A stretch of 64,000 nt of DNA from the NCBI GenBank assembly GCA_026984935.1, contig JALSRD010000035.1, positions 96,000 to 159,999 on the forward strand, read 5' to 3'. Shown in pieces: positions 28,949 to 36,931 of the stretch. The notes beneath the pieces are model-generated. The model searched no databases, was not told where the DNA came from, and saw nothing but the letters and a program-made list of their open reading frames with translations. The position numbers and the translations under genes were made by a program. Every line of letters begins with the position of its first letter. Within the stretch, counting starts at the first letter, position 1. The DNA comes from Desulfobacterales bacterium (GTDB lineage: Bacteria; Desulfobacterota; Desulfobacteria; Desulfobacterales; JALSRD01).

Positions 28949-29113
28949 GCCTTGCCCCCCTGCCAAAAGAAAAGCCCGAAACCAACTGACGGCTCCGGGC
29001 AGGATGTATGCATTCCCCGGCTGCGCACCCGGCGGCCGCCGCACCGCCGCTGCGGGCTGCAGGTCCAGCGCGCCGGTCTGCAGCCCGCTATTCCTGCAGC
29101 GGGGTTGGATCTT

Positions 29114-30091
29114 CTACCGGGTGGCCGCCATAACCTTCAGCAGCAGCGCGTGGACCTTGGGCTCCTTGAACAGTTTCATGTCTTTCAAGCCCGCCACCTT
29201 GGCGCGGAAAGAGGCGATATCCGGATGCTCCACCACCTGCATGCCCTTTTCCTTCAGGAATTTCAGGCGGGCGGCGTTTTTGTCGCGGTTGTCCTTGCGC
29301 TGGTAAACCGCTGCTTCGTACATGGCCTTTTGTATCATCTGCTGGTCTTTGGCATCCAGTGTTTTCCACCAGATCAGGGAGGCAACGTCGATGTGCGGCG
29401 AATAGACATGCCGTGTCAGGGTCATATATTTCTGGATTTCGTAGAATTTGTACACCTTCATGACCCACAGCGGGTTTTCCTGTCCGTCAATGACCCCCTG
29501 CTCCAGCTCGGTGTAGATCGGCCACGGCATGGGCGTGGGGTTGGCCCCCAGGGCCTGCCAGATGGCCTTGTGCAGGGCCGAGGCCATGACCCGGATCTTG
29601 AGCCCCTTGACATCGGCCGCGGTCTTGACCGGACGCTTGTTGTTGGTCAGATTGCGGAAACCATTTTCCGAAAAGCACAGGCCCTTGAACCCTGACCCCT
29701 CGAGATCTTTCAGGATTTCGGCGCCCAGCGGACCGTCCAGGATCTTGTCCACCTGCTGGTAGCCCTTGAAGATAAAGGGGTAGTTGATGACCCGCACGAT
29801 GGGGTCGAAGGTGTCAAAGGGGCCGCCGGTAATGATGCCCAGCTGCACGGTGTTCATCTGGATCTGCTGCAGGATCTGGGTTTCGTTGCCGATGGAATGG
29901 GAGTGAAAGATCTGCACCATGTACCTGCCGTTGGAGCGTTTTTCGAGCAGCTGCTTGAACTTCTCGGCCACGATGTTCTGGGCACTGCCCGGTTTGGTCA
30001 CCACGCCCAACTTGATTTTAACAGTCGCCAGGGCGGTTGTCGCACAAACGACAAAGGCAGTTGCAACAATCAGCACGATCAATTTTTTCAT
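29114..30091 (-). CDS. dctP: TRAP transporter solute-binding protein (DctP)
   Basis: 325-aa periplasmic binding protein with a clean signal peptide (KKLIVLIVATAFVVCATTALA, cleavage near residue 22). AAAGGAGG precedes the ATG. DctP blocks are clear: FKQLLEKRSNGRYMVQIF, GLKIRVMASALHKAIWQALGANPTPMPW (with the arginine that binds a carboxylate) and YTELEQGVIDGQENP. The ligand is therefore an organic acid. The panE and panB genes downstream suggest a branched 2-oxo acid or pantoate, but this is inference only. Confidence 0.94.
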   Translation of the reverse strand: MKKLIVLIVATAFVVCATTALATVKIKLGVVTKPGSAQNIVAEKFKQLLEKRSNGRYMVQIFHSHSIGNETQILQQIQMNTVQLGIITGGPFDTFDPIVRVINYPFIFKGYQQVDKILDGPLGAEILKDLEGSGFKGLCFSENGFRNLTNNKRPVKTAADVKGLKIRVMASALHKAIWQALGANPTPMPWPIYTELEQGVIDGQENPLWVMKVYKFYEIQKYMTLTRHVYSPHIDVASLIWWKTLDAKDQQMIQKAMYEAAVYQRKDNRDKNAARLKFLKEKGMQVVEHPDIASFRAKVAGLKDMKLFKEPKVHALLLKVMAATR

Positions 30092-30153
30092 GACGATAGC
30101 CTCCTTTTTAAATGGTAATCAACACACGGCGTTTTTGGTCAAAAAGCGACGGT

Positions 30154-30726
30154 CTATGCATGTTTCTGCTTATCGATGACGATCACCAGGCAGACGCTTT
30201 CCTTTTTCCCGGCATTTTGACCGCGATGCGGCGTACCGGAATCGAAATGCACGGCATCGCCGGGCGCCAAGTGAATTTTTTCATGCCCGTAAATAAAGTC
30301 GATTTCACCCGTCAGCACCATGAGAAATTCTTCGCCGGGATGGTCGAACAGTCTTGAAGGCTCCCGGTTGATCACGGGATACTTGACGATAAACGGTTCC
30401 AGCAGGTGCGGTGATCTGAAAGCGGACAGGGAGTAATAAGTAAAGCCCGTGCGGGTGCCCCTGCCGATGACCCGCTTGCGCTCGCGCCGGTAGGTGACCG
30501 CGTATCCCTTCTCATCCCTTCTGTCTTCCTGAAAAAAAATGCCGATGGGTACGTTCAGGCCGCGGGCGATCTTGGCCAGCGTGGCGATGGGTGGCGAAAC
30601 CTGGTTATTTTCGATGCGCGACAACAGCCCCTTGGAAAGATCGGTCTTTTCCCCCAGCTGGGCCAGGGTCAGTCCGCTGCTCTTGCGGATGCGGCGGATC
30701 TTGTCGGCGATTTGTTTTTCAAGCAT
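30154..30726 (-). CDS. XRE-family regulator with C-terminal cupin domain
   Basis: 190-aa DNA-binding regulator. Residues 1-65 are an HTH_3 domain (IRKSSGLTLAQLGEKTDLSKGLLSRIENNQVSP). Residues about 110-188 are a cupin (GEEFLMVLTGEIDF, then GDAVHFDSGTPHRGQN) that should bind a small effector. This two-domain type commonly controls adjacent transport or catabolic genes. It lies 62 bases upstream of dctP on the same strand and probably controls the TRAP-panE-panB unit and itself. Confidence 0.92.
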   Translation of the reverse strand: MLEKQIADKIRRIRKSSGLTLAQLGEKTDLSKGLLSRIENNQVSPPIATLAKIARGLNVPIGIFFQEDRRDEKGYAVTYRRERKRVIGRGTRTGFTYYSLSAFRSPHLLEPFIVKYPVINREPSRLFDHPGEEFLMVLTGEIDFIYGHEKIHLAPGDAVHFDSGTPHRGQNAGKKESVCLVIVIDKQKHA

Positions 30727-30754
30727 GGGGCGCTTTGGCCAATCCGAAGGATAA

Positions 30755-30779
30755 AGTAAATTTGTTGCATATTAGTAAA
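30755..30779. promoter_or_regulatory. Direct repeat AGTAAA, possible operator of the XRE regulator
   Basis: AGTAAAttt at 30755 and AGTAAActt at 30774 are direct repeats 19 bases apart. The second touches the -10 box of the regulator's own promoter. A regulator binding here would block transcription, a usual arrangement for autorepression. Assignment is by position only. Confidence 0.35.
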
Positions 30780-30798
30780 CTTCCGGCACCCAAGTCAA
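30769..30798 (-). promoter_or_regulatory. Sigma-70-type promoter for the XRE regulator / TRAP unit
   Basis: On the minus strand TTGACT (30798-30793, 5 of 6) and TAATAT (30774-30769, 4 of 6) are separated by 18 bases. The start codon is 43 bases downstream of the -10 box. Confidence 0.5.
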
Positions 30799-30860
30799 GC
30801 ACATTCGCCGCTAGCCGGCCCCACACCAATTCCGTTGACGAACGGCAACTTGATACAGAC

Positions 30861-30889
30861 TTGACAAACCCGGTTCCCCGGGATAAGAA
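30861..30889 (+). promoter_or_regulatory. Sigma-70-type promoter for the outer-membrane protein gene
   Basis: A perfect TTGACA (30861-30866) and TAAGAA (30884-30889, 3 of 6) are separated by 17 bases, ending 48 bases before the start codon. The -10 box is weak. Confidence 0.42.
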
Positions 30890-30936
30890 AACAGGGCATT
30901 TTCAGACAGTTCCAGCAAACAAGGGGAGATTTTCGC

Positions 30937-31914
30937 ATGCATGGCCCAAAAACGGTGCAGGCGGTATGTACGGCGGCCATACTGCTGCTCGCAACGGCGC
31001 TGCCGCTCAAGGCCGCTGAAACGCACCACCGCAACGTCCACCTCGAGCTGTTCGGCGGCAGCCAGTACATGACCGGGGATACGCAGTTTTCCATCGGCGG
31101 GCTCATCCAGACACGGTCAGGAGAAATCCCCCTGAATCGCACCCTGAGCGAGCTGGACTTCCCGCTGGACGTGTGGCTGTGGTCCGTGGGAGGCGCGCTG
31201 GAAGTGGCGCAGCGCTTCAATTTCGGAGTCCTTTACAGCGAAAACATCACCGACGACGCGGGTACCGTGACCGATGCAGACTTCGGCGTATTTCGCTTCG
31301 GGGGCGCCTCTCCCCCTTCCGCCACGGACACATCCCTGGATATTTTTTCGCAAAGCGATGCCAGCCTGGATGCCAGGATGCTGGACCTGTCCGCCGAATA
31401 TGGCTTTTACAAGCTGAAAAACTGGACCCTGCGCGTCGGTTTTCTCTATACCTATCAGAAATTCGAGTACGATGTGAGCAACCTGCGCCAGCAGTTCCCC
31501 TCTCTGGGCGCACTGGGGGGCGTTGAATTTGTGAGCGGCCCGGTGGCACGCTACGAAGTGGAGTATAAAATCCCCATGGTCACCCTGGGCCTACACCTGG
31601 CCGGCGGTAAGCGCTTCGGTCTGGACGCACGTTTCGGTTATGCCTGGCAGGCGACGGCCGAGGACCGCGGCGACTGGTTGCTGCGCGACCTGGTGCTCAT
31701 CGGCGACACCGACGGCCCGGCCTATCGTTTTTCGCTCAAGGGCCGCTTCGACATCACGCAGAGCTGGTTTGTTAAAGCCGGCGTCGCGTATCTCAAGGTG
31801 GATGCCGACGGCACCCAGAACCAGTTCGTGCATGACCGTTTCCAGGCCACCATCGATGACCGCATCGAAATTGATCAGACGCTTGTGGATGTGATGTTCG
31901 GTTTCCGTTTTTAA
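30937..31914 (+). CDS. Outer-membrane beta-barrel protein, function unknown
   Basis: 325-aa secreted protein. The signal peptide ends near residue 26 (LLLATALPLKAAE). GGGGAG-type ribosome site bases lie before the ATG. The mature part alternates polar and hydrophobic residues in strand-length blocks (WTLRVGFLYTYQKFEYDV, YRFSLKGRFDITQSWFVKAGVAYLKV). It ends in VMFGFRF, a C-terminal phenylalanine strand of the kind recognised by the BAM complex. I do not recognise a specific family, and it might be a porin or an envelope-integrity barrel. Its neighbours give no hint. Confidence 0.72.
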   Translation: MHGPKTVQAVCTAAILLLATALPLKAAETHHRNVHLELFGGSQYMTGDTQFSIGGLIQTRSGEIPLNRTLSELDFPLDVWLWSVGGALEVAQRFNFGVLYSENITDDAGTVTDADFGVFRFGGASPPSATDTSLDIFSQSDASLDARMLDLSAEYGFYKLKNWTLRVGFLYTYQKFEYDVSNLRQQFPSLGALGGVEFVSGPVARYEVEYKIPMVTLGLHLAGGKRFGLDARFGYAWQATAEDRGDWLLRDLVLIGDTDGPAYRFSLKGRFDITQSWFVKAGVAYLKVDADGTQNQFVHDRFQATIDDRIEIDQTLVDVMFGFRF

Positions 31915-31925
31915 AGCCGACGGCT

Positions 31926-32777
31926 TCAGAAAAGAATCCCCACATAGCCCACGAAACTTTCGCCCGGGTGCTTGTCGTAGCTGGTCGCGTAAGCCAGCCT
32001 GTGGCCCTGCACCGCACCCAACCGTCCGGCGGCGGTGATCGCCGCCGCCGCGGCTCCCGAGCAGCAGGCGTTGTGGTGCTGACGCCCCTCGCTGAGGACC
32101 CTGCGCGCATCCATGGCCAGCATGGCTTCGATGACCTGTCGGTCGTTCTCGCCGCGCACCCACGCAAGTGCCGCGGCCCCCGATCCATGCGGCGTAAAGG
32201 CGTAATTACTGCCGTAATGGGTCAGGTCCGTGGAACCGATCACCTTCAGCCCCAGCCCCAGACGTGCGGCGGTTTCAACGACGGCGGCGGCAATTTCCAG
32301 GGAAGTTTCCACGGGCGGTACACCGATGGCGACGATGCGCGCCTCGGGGTTGAAGTACTTGACGAAGGGGAGCTGGAGCTCGATGGTGTTGTCCGGTGTA
32401 AAGCGCTGCGGTGTTTCCAGCTGAAAGGGAAACCGGCTCACCAGTTCCGCTGCCAGATCTTCCGCCACGGGCAGCGGCCCAAACGGCGTCTCCCAGGCCC
32501 CATGATCCATGATCACGGCGGGATCGCCCGGTCCCAGGTGCATGCCGAAGAGCACGATCACCTCGGCGCTTGCGAGCGCGTTCAGATGCGCGATGACATT
32601 GCAGGCGATGCTCCCGCTGAAGTACCATCCCGCGTGAGGTACGATTCCGGCGACAAAATTTCCCTCCGGCTGCGGCGTCTGCCGCCCCTCTGCCAGAAAA
32701 GAGCGGATTTCACGCTCACAGTCTCCGGGGTCTGACGGGTACCAGCTGCCGGCAAAGGCGGATCTTCTGACCTGCAT
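31926..32777 (-). CDS. AmmeMemoRadiSam system protein B (Memo family)
   Basis: 283-aa member of the MEMO1 family. Opening RRSAFAGSWYPSDPGDCEREIRSFL, then GIVPHAGWYFSG and the histidine-bearing SDLTHYGSNYAF and EGRQHHNACCSGA blocks, are family-typical and include the metal-binding residues seen in Memo structures. In many bacteria it is encoded with an AMMECR1-domain protein and a radical SAM enzyme, neither of which is present here. The biochemical role is not established. Confidence 0.9.
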   Translation of the reverse strand: MQVRRSAFAGSWYPSDPGDCEREIRSFLAEGRQTPQPEGNFVAGIVPHAGWYFSGSIACNVIAHLNALASAEVIVLFGMHLGPGDPAVIMDHGAWETPFGPLPVAEDLAAELVSRFPFQLETPQRFTPDNTIELQLPFVKYFNPEARIVAIGVPPVETSLEIAAAVVETAARLGLGLKVIGSTDLTHYGSNYAFTPHGSGAAALAWVRGENDRQVIEAMLAMDARRVLSEGRQHHNACCSGAAAAAITAAGRLGAVQGHRLAYATSYDKHPGESFVGYVGILF

Positions 32778-32846
32778 GGCTTGCCCTCCCTTTTCCAGGC
32801 GTTCGATGGTTTCCGTATCGGTAGAGAAAACACTCGTTTTTGCTAT

Positions 32847-32876
32847 ACATTAAGTCTTGGCCGGGGTGTCTGTCAA
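32847..32876 (-). promoter_or_regulatory. Possible promoter of the Memo-family gene
   Basis: On the minus strand a perfect TTGACA (32876-32871) is followed after 18 bases by TAATGT (32852-32847, 3 of 6), ending 69 bases before the start codon. The -10 match is poor. Confidence 0.32.
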
Positions 32877-33034
32877 CCGGCTTTCAAGTACCGGCCGGCA
32901 GCAGCGGAAACGTGGGACGGCGAACAAACGAAAAGCCATCTTGCACCTTTTCAACCGGCAATTAATGCTTATGTTATTCAGTCGGAAGTTCAGTGTGCTG
33001 ACCGACGACATCCAACACAATCCGGGAGGAGACC

Positions 33035-33859
33035 ATGTGGGAGTATACTGAGAAGGTAAAGGAACACTTTTTGAACCCGCGCAACGTGGGCGTCATCGAC
33101 GATGCCGACGGAGTCGGCGAAGTGGGTTCGCTCGCCTGCGGCGATGCACTGACGCTGTACTTGAAAATCGATGAAAACGAACGCATTCAGGACGCCAAAT
33201 TCCAGACCTTCGGCTGTGCCAGCGCCATTGCCTCGTCGTCTGCGTTGACCGAGATGATCAAGGGGCGCACCCTGGAAGAAGCCGCCAAGGTCACCAACGA
33301 TGACATTGCCCAGTTCCTCGGTGGACTGCCCAAGGAAAAGATGCACTGTTCGGTCATGGGCCGTGAAGCCCTGGAAAAGGCCATCGCGGACTATCGCGGG
33401 GAAGCCGAAAAGAAGGTGGAGGGCAACATCGTCTGCGAGTGTTTCGGCGTCACCGACCTGCAGATTGAGCGCGCGGTGAAGGAAAACCACCTGCGTACCA
33501 TCGAGGAAGTGACGGATTACACCAAGGCCGGCGGCGGCTGCGAGAGCTGCCACGACAGAATCCAGGAAATCATCGACCATGTGCTGGGAATGGTCCACGA
33601 ACCCCCCAAAAAGGCCCGCAAACTGACCAACATCCAGAAAATCAAGCTCATAGAAGAGACGCTCGACCGCGAAGTCAAACCGTCGCTGAAACAGGACGGC
33701 GGAGATATCGAACTGGTCGACGTGGATGGCAACACGGTGCTGGTCAAACTACGCGGGACCTGTGCCACCTGCAGCATCTCACAGGTAACGCTCAAGGACT
33801 ATGTGGAAAAGAAACTTCGTGAACTGGTGGTTCCCGAATTGGTCGTGGAGGAGGTTTGA
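33035..33859 (+). CDS. nifU: Iron-sulfur cluster assembly scaffold NifU (three-domain)
   Basis: 274-aa full-length NifU, starting behind a strong GGGAGGAG ribosome site. The N-terminal IscU-like scaffold has C35, C61 and C105, matching the conserved trio. The central [2Fe-2S] BFD-like domain has C134, C136, C169 and C172. The C-terminal NifU domain has C243-A-T-C246. Clusters built with sulfur from NifS are passed to target proteins. The TGA ends four bases before the nifS ATG region, so the two are an operon. No nitrogenase genes are near, so this is probably the general assembly system, as in many anaerobes. Confidence 0.96.
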   Translation: MWEYTEKVKEHFLNPRNVGVIDDADGVGEVGSLACGDALTLYLKIDENERIQDAKFQTFGCASAIASSSALTEMIKGRTLEEAAKVTNDDIAQFLGGLPKEKMHCSVMGREALEKAIADYRGEAEKKVEGNIVCECFGVTDLQIERAVKENHLRTIEEVTDYTKAGGGCESCHDRIQEIIDHVLGMVHEPPKKARKLTNIQKIKLIEETLDREVKPSLKQDGGDIELVDVDGNTVLVKLRGTCATCSISQVTLKDYVEKKLRELVVPELVVEEV

Positions 33860-33861
33860 CG

Positions 33862-35043
33862 ATGGAGCGTATCTACCTTGACAACAATGCCACCACGCAG
33901 GTTGCACCGGAAGTCCTCGAAGAAATGCTGCCCTACCTGCAGGACCTGTACGCCAATCCGTCGAGCATGTACAGCTTCGCCGGCGAAGTCAGCCAGAAGC
34001 TCAAAGAAGCCCGCCGGCGGGTGGCCGCTCTGCTGGGTGCACAGGCCGAAGAGATCGTGTTTACCAGCTGCGGCTCCGAAAGCGACAGTACGGCCATCTG
34101 GGCCGCGGTCCACTCCCAGCCCGAAAAACGCCACATTGTCACCACGCGGGTCGAGCATCCGGCCGTGAAAAACCTCTGCGAGCATCTGTCCCACAGGGGC
34201 TGGCGCGTCACCTTTGTGCCGGTGGACGCCAAGGGACGGCTGGACACCGACCTCTTGTACCGTAGCCTGACCCCGGACACGGCCATCGTCAGTGTCATGT
34301 GGGCCAACAATGAAACCGGCGTGGTTTTCCCCATTGCAGACATCGCCCGCGAGGTGCGCGCCCGGGGAATCGTCTTTCACACCGATGCCGTGCAGGCCGT
34401 GGGCAAAGTGCCCATCGACCTGCAATCGCTGGAAGTGGATTTCCTCTCTCTGTCCGGCCACAAACTCCACGCCCCCAAGGGAGTCGGCGTGCTCTACATC
34501 CGCAAGGGCACCAAGTTTTCGCCCTTTCTGATCGGCGGGCACCAGGAACGCGGGCGCCGCGGGGGAACGGAAAACGTGGCCTCCATCATTGCGCTGGGCA
34601 AAGCCTGCGAGCTGGCCGGAAGCCACATGCACGACGAGAACTCGCGCGTTCGAAAACTGCGGGACCGGCTGGAAGCCGGCCTGCTGGCGAGCATTCCGGC
34701 ATCGGCCGTCAACGGCGATCCCGAGCACCGTCTGCCCAACACCACCAATATCGGCTTTGAGTCCGTGGAGGGCGAGGCCATTCTGCTGCTGATGGACCGG
34801 CACCGCATCTGCGCCTCGTCGGGATCGGCCTGCACCTCCGGTTCGCTGGAGCCGTCCCACGTGTTGCGCGCCATGGGGGTGCCGTTCACCTCGGCCCACG
34901 GATCGGTGCGCTTCAGCCTCAGCATTTACAACACCGATGCCGAAATCGATTACGTCATCGAAAAACTGCCCCCCATCATCGAGCGTCTGCGGAGCCTGTC
35001 GCCATTCTGGAAAAAACAAGCCGCCGCCCATGCGGCCGGATAG
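33862..35043 (+). CDS. nifS: Cysteine desulfurase NifS
   Basis: 393-aa PLP enzyme that takes sulfur from cysteine and gives it to NifU. The ATG at 33862 lies behind GGAGG inside the nifU 3' end. YLDNNATTQVAPEV, VEHPAVKN, MWANNETG and HTDAVQAVGK are family blocks. The Schiff-base lysine is K201 in LSGHKLHAPKG, and the persulfide cysteine is C324 in SGSACTSGSLEPSHVL. It is a group I (NifS/IscS) enzyme. Its last 68 bases are overlapped by the 3' end of the opposite-strand GT-C gene. Confidence 0.96.
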   Translation: MERIYLDNNATTQVAPEVLEEMLPYLQDLYANPSSMYSFAGEVSQKLKEARRRVAALLGAQAEEIVFTSCGSESDSTAIWAAVHSQPEKRHIVTTRVEHPAVKNLCEHLSHRGWRVTFVPVDAKGRLDTDLLYRSLTPDTAIVSVMWANNETGVVFPIADIAREVRARGIVFHTDAVQAVGKVPIDLQSLEVDFLSLSGHKLHAPKGVGVLYIRKGTKFSPFLIGGHQERGRRGGTENVASIIALGKACELAGSHMHDENSRVRKLRDRLEAGLLASIPASAVNGDPEHRLPNTTNIGFESVEGEAILLLMDRHRICASSGSACTSGSLEPSHVLRAMGVPFTSAHGSVRFSLSIYNTDAEIDYVIEKLPPIIERLRSLSPFWKKQAAAHAAG

Positions 35044-36808
35044 CCGCCTGCAGGTGCCCGTCGGCATGAGACGGGAAAAACGCCACCGGCCCGGCCGATA
35101 CCCCGTTGCGGGCGGCGGATTTCAATTTTGATATGCGCAAGAAATAGCGCGCACTGATCTGCACTTCACGTTTTACCGTCAGCGAAAACCCATGGGCCAA
35201 GCGGTTCCGGGAAACCGGAAGACCGTCACTGTAACGGATCTTCTGCAGTACAATCACGCATGGATACAAATGCCTCTCAACGGCACGGCGAAAAGCGGGT
35301 TTGCGCGCATAGGCGAAATTCACCGCACCGTATCCCATGGCCACGTATTGCCCCGGACGCTCGGTGACCACCATAACGTCCATTTTGGCATAAGGTGCCA
35401 GGTAGCGCATGGCTTGTCCGGTAAGACGCTTTAGCGTCAGCGTCTCGATAAAATCACTTTTTACGGCCACCGGGTAGTAGGCCACAAACAGCAGCACGGC
35501 AACCAGCAGCAGCCGGGGACCCGGCAGCCACGCCGGCTTCACCAAGCGCAGCCACAGCGGACCCATGGCCAGAATGATCGAGACGAACAGAAACAGCCTG
35601 GCGGTGGCCGGGTGATCATAGCGGCCCCAGAAGTACGCAAGATAAAATCCAAAATTCAGCCCAAAAAGGGTTGCGAATATCGCGGCGAATTGCTTGCAGC
35701 GTACCGTCAGACTGCCGCGGTTTATGGCCAGCCAGAAAACCAGGAAGGCATAGCTCAAAATACCGCCCCATAGGAGCAGGTTGGCAAATGGAAGATAAAA
35801 GCCGAAATCCAGCAGACCCCTGAAAAACGCCCCGGCATGCGCCGTCAGGTGGCTGACGGAAAATGCGGCACTCCCGAAGGACCCAATGAATTTGATGGTC
35901 AGCAGGCGTTGCCAGATGGTCGGCAGCAGAAACAGCGGCGTGGCGCACAGCTCCGGGGAGCATGCCCGTAGCGTCGGCCAGTCGATACGGCCCATTACAG
36001 CCAGCAGGCAAACAACGGCGGCCGCAAACAGGAGGGATTCGTAGCGGATATTGACAAACACGACCAGCGACAGCCATAAAAAGGAAAAGAAAACGCGGCG
36101 GCTTTCATTCAGGCGGATAAACACCAGCAGCAGAATAAACAGCAGGAAAACGCTGTTTAACAGGTCGAACCCGCCCGAGGTGGCAAAAATGGGCACCAGC
36201 GGCGTGCTCAGGATGAGCAGCATGGCGGCGATAGCAGTGCTACGATCCGCCAGACGAAAGAAGATAATGTATACCCCGGCAAGCAGAGCGAACAGCACGG
36301 TGAGATTCAGCCGGAAAGCATTGCGGTAGTCGTACCCGCTCACCAAGTGGTACAGATGCACCAGGAAGGGAAAGGCCAGCGGCCGCTGGGGTACGCTATA
36401 GCGGAGGGTATGCATCCGGCCGTAGAAGTTGGCGGCCATGGTGACATTGCGGCAATCCCGGTTCTCCAGCAGGGACCGGGATACCGACACCAGGTTGGTC
36501 TCATCGCTCAGGGTCTTGAAGCCCACCGGCACGCTGGATGCGACCATCACGATCATGGCCAGGGCCATGACGATGCCGAGTCCGTAGCGTTTTGTGACCT
36601 GCGCAAGCCGAACCTGCCGCAGACGCAGATATTGGCAGCCTCTTGCGGCCCACCATGCCAGCAGCACCAGGATGATGTAGTAAGAGCCGTCCAGAAAACT
36701 CTTTTGCATTTTCATCCTGGCGGTCAGGGACCATGCCAGCAAGGCGGCAAAAGCCGCCAGCAGACCGACATTTATCGCGGGCCGCAGGAGATTTCTGGGC
36801 TGGTCCAT
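34976..36808 (-). CDS. GT-C-type glycosyltransferase-like membrane protein
   Basis: 610-aa polytopic membrane protein with at least ten helices. The first large loop after a membrane segment holds SDETNLVSVSRSLLENRDC, the acidic DE pair near the start being typical of GT-C enzymes (ArnT/PMT/GT39 type) that use polyprenyl-phosphate sugars. Such enzymes act on the periplasmic face. The acceptor is unknown. The C-terminal 50 residues (from about AARNGVSAGP) look non-family, and the gene runs 68 bases into nifS on the other strand, so a lost upstream stop is possible. Confidence 0.65.
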   Translation of the reverse strand: MDQPRNLLRPAINVGLLAAFAALLAWSLTARMKMQKSFLDGSYYIILVLLAWWAARGCQYLRLRQVRLAQVTKRYGLGIVMALAMIVMVASSVPVGFKTLSDETNLVSVSRSLLENRDCRNVTMAANFYGRMHTLRYSVPQRPLAFPFLVHLYHLVSGYDYRNAFRLNLTVLFALLAGVYIIFFRLADRSTAIAAMLLILSTPLVPIFATSGGFDLLNSVFLLFILLLVFIRLNESRRVFFSFLWLSLVVFVNIRYESLLFAAAVVCLLAVMGRIDWPTLRACSPELCATPLFLLPTIWQRLLTIKFIGSFGSAAFSVSHLTAHAGAFFRGLLDFGFYLPFANLLLWGGILSYAFLVFWLAINRGSLTVRCKQFAAIFATLFGLNFGFYLAYFWGRYDHPATARLFLFVSIILAMGPLWLRLVKPAWLPGPRLLLVAVLLFVAYYPVAVKSDFIETLTLKRLTGQAMRYLAPYAKMDVMVVTERPGQYVAMGYGAVNFAYARKPAFRRAVERHLYPCVIVLQKIRYSDGLPVSRNRLAHGFSLTVKREVQISARYFLRISKLKSAARNGVSAGPVAFFPSHADGHLQAAIRPHGRRLVFSRMATGSADAR

Positions 36809-36931
36809 GGGAAAATAACCCTTACCTGTGTCAGATGGTCACCGTCGGCTGCCCGCCGCATGACAAGCCCGGCAGTTTCTTCCCTCCATACCTATACCAG
36901 CGGGCAACCACAAATAAAAGCCCGTCGGGCG

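Noticed and set aside
34976..36808. Considered a nitrogen-fixation island around nifU-nifS
   Set aside because: No nifHDK, nifB or other nif genes nearby. Three-domain NifU with NifS is a general assembly pair in many anaerobes.
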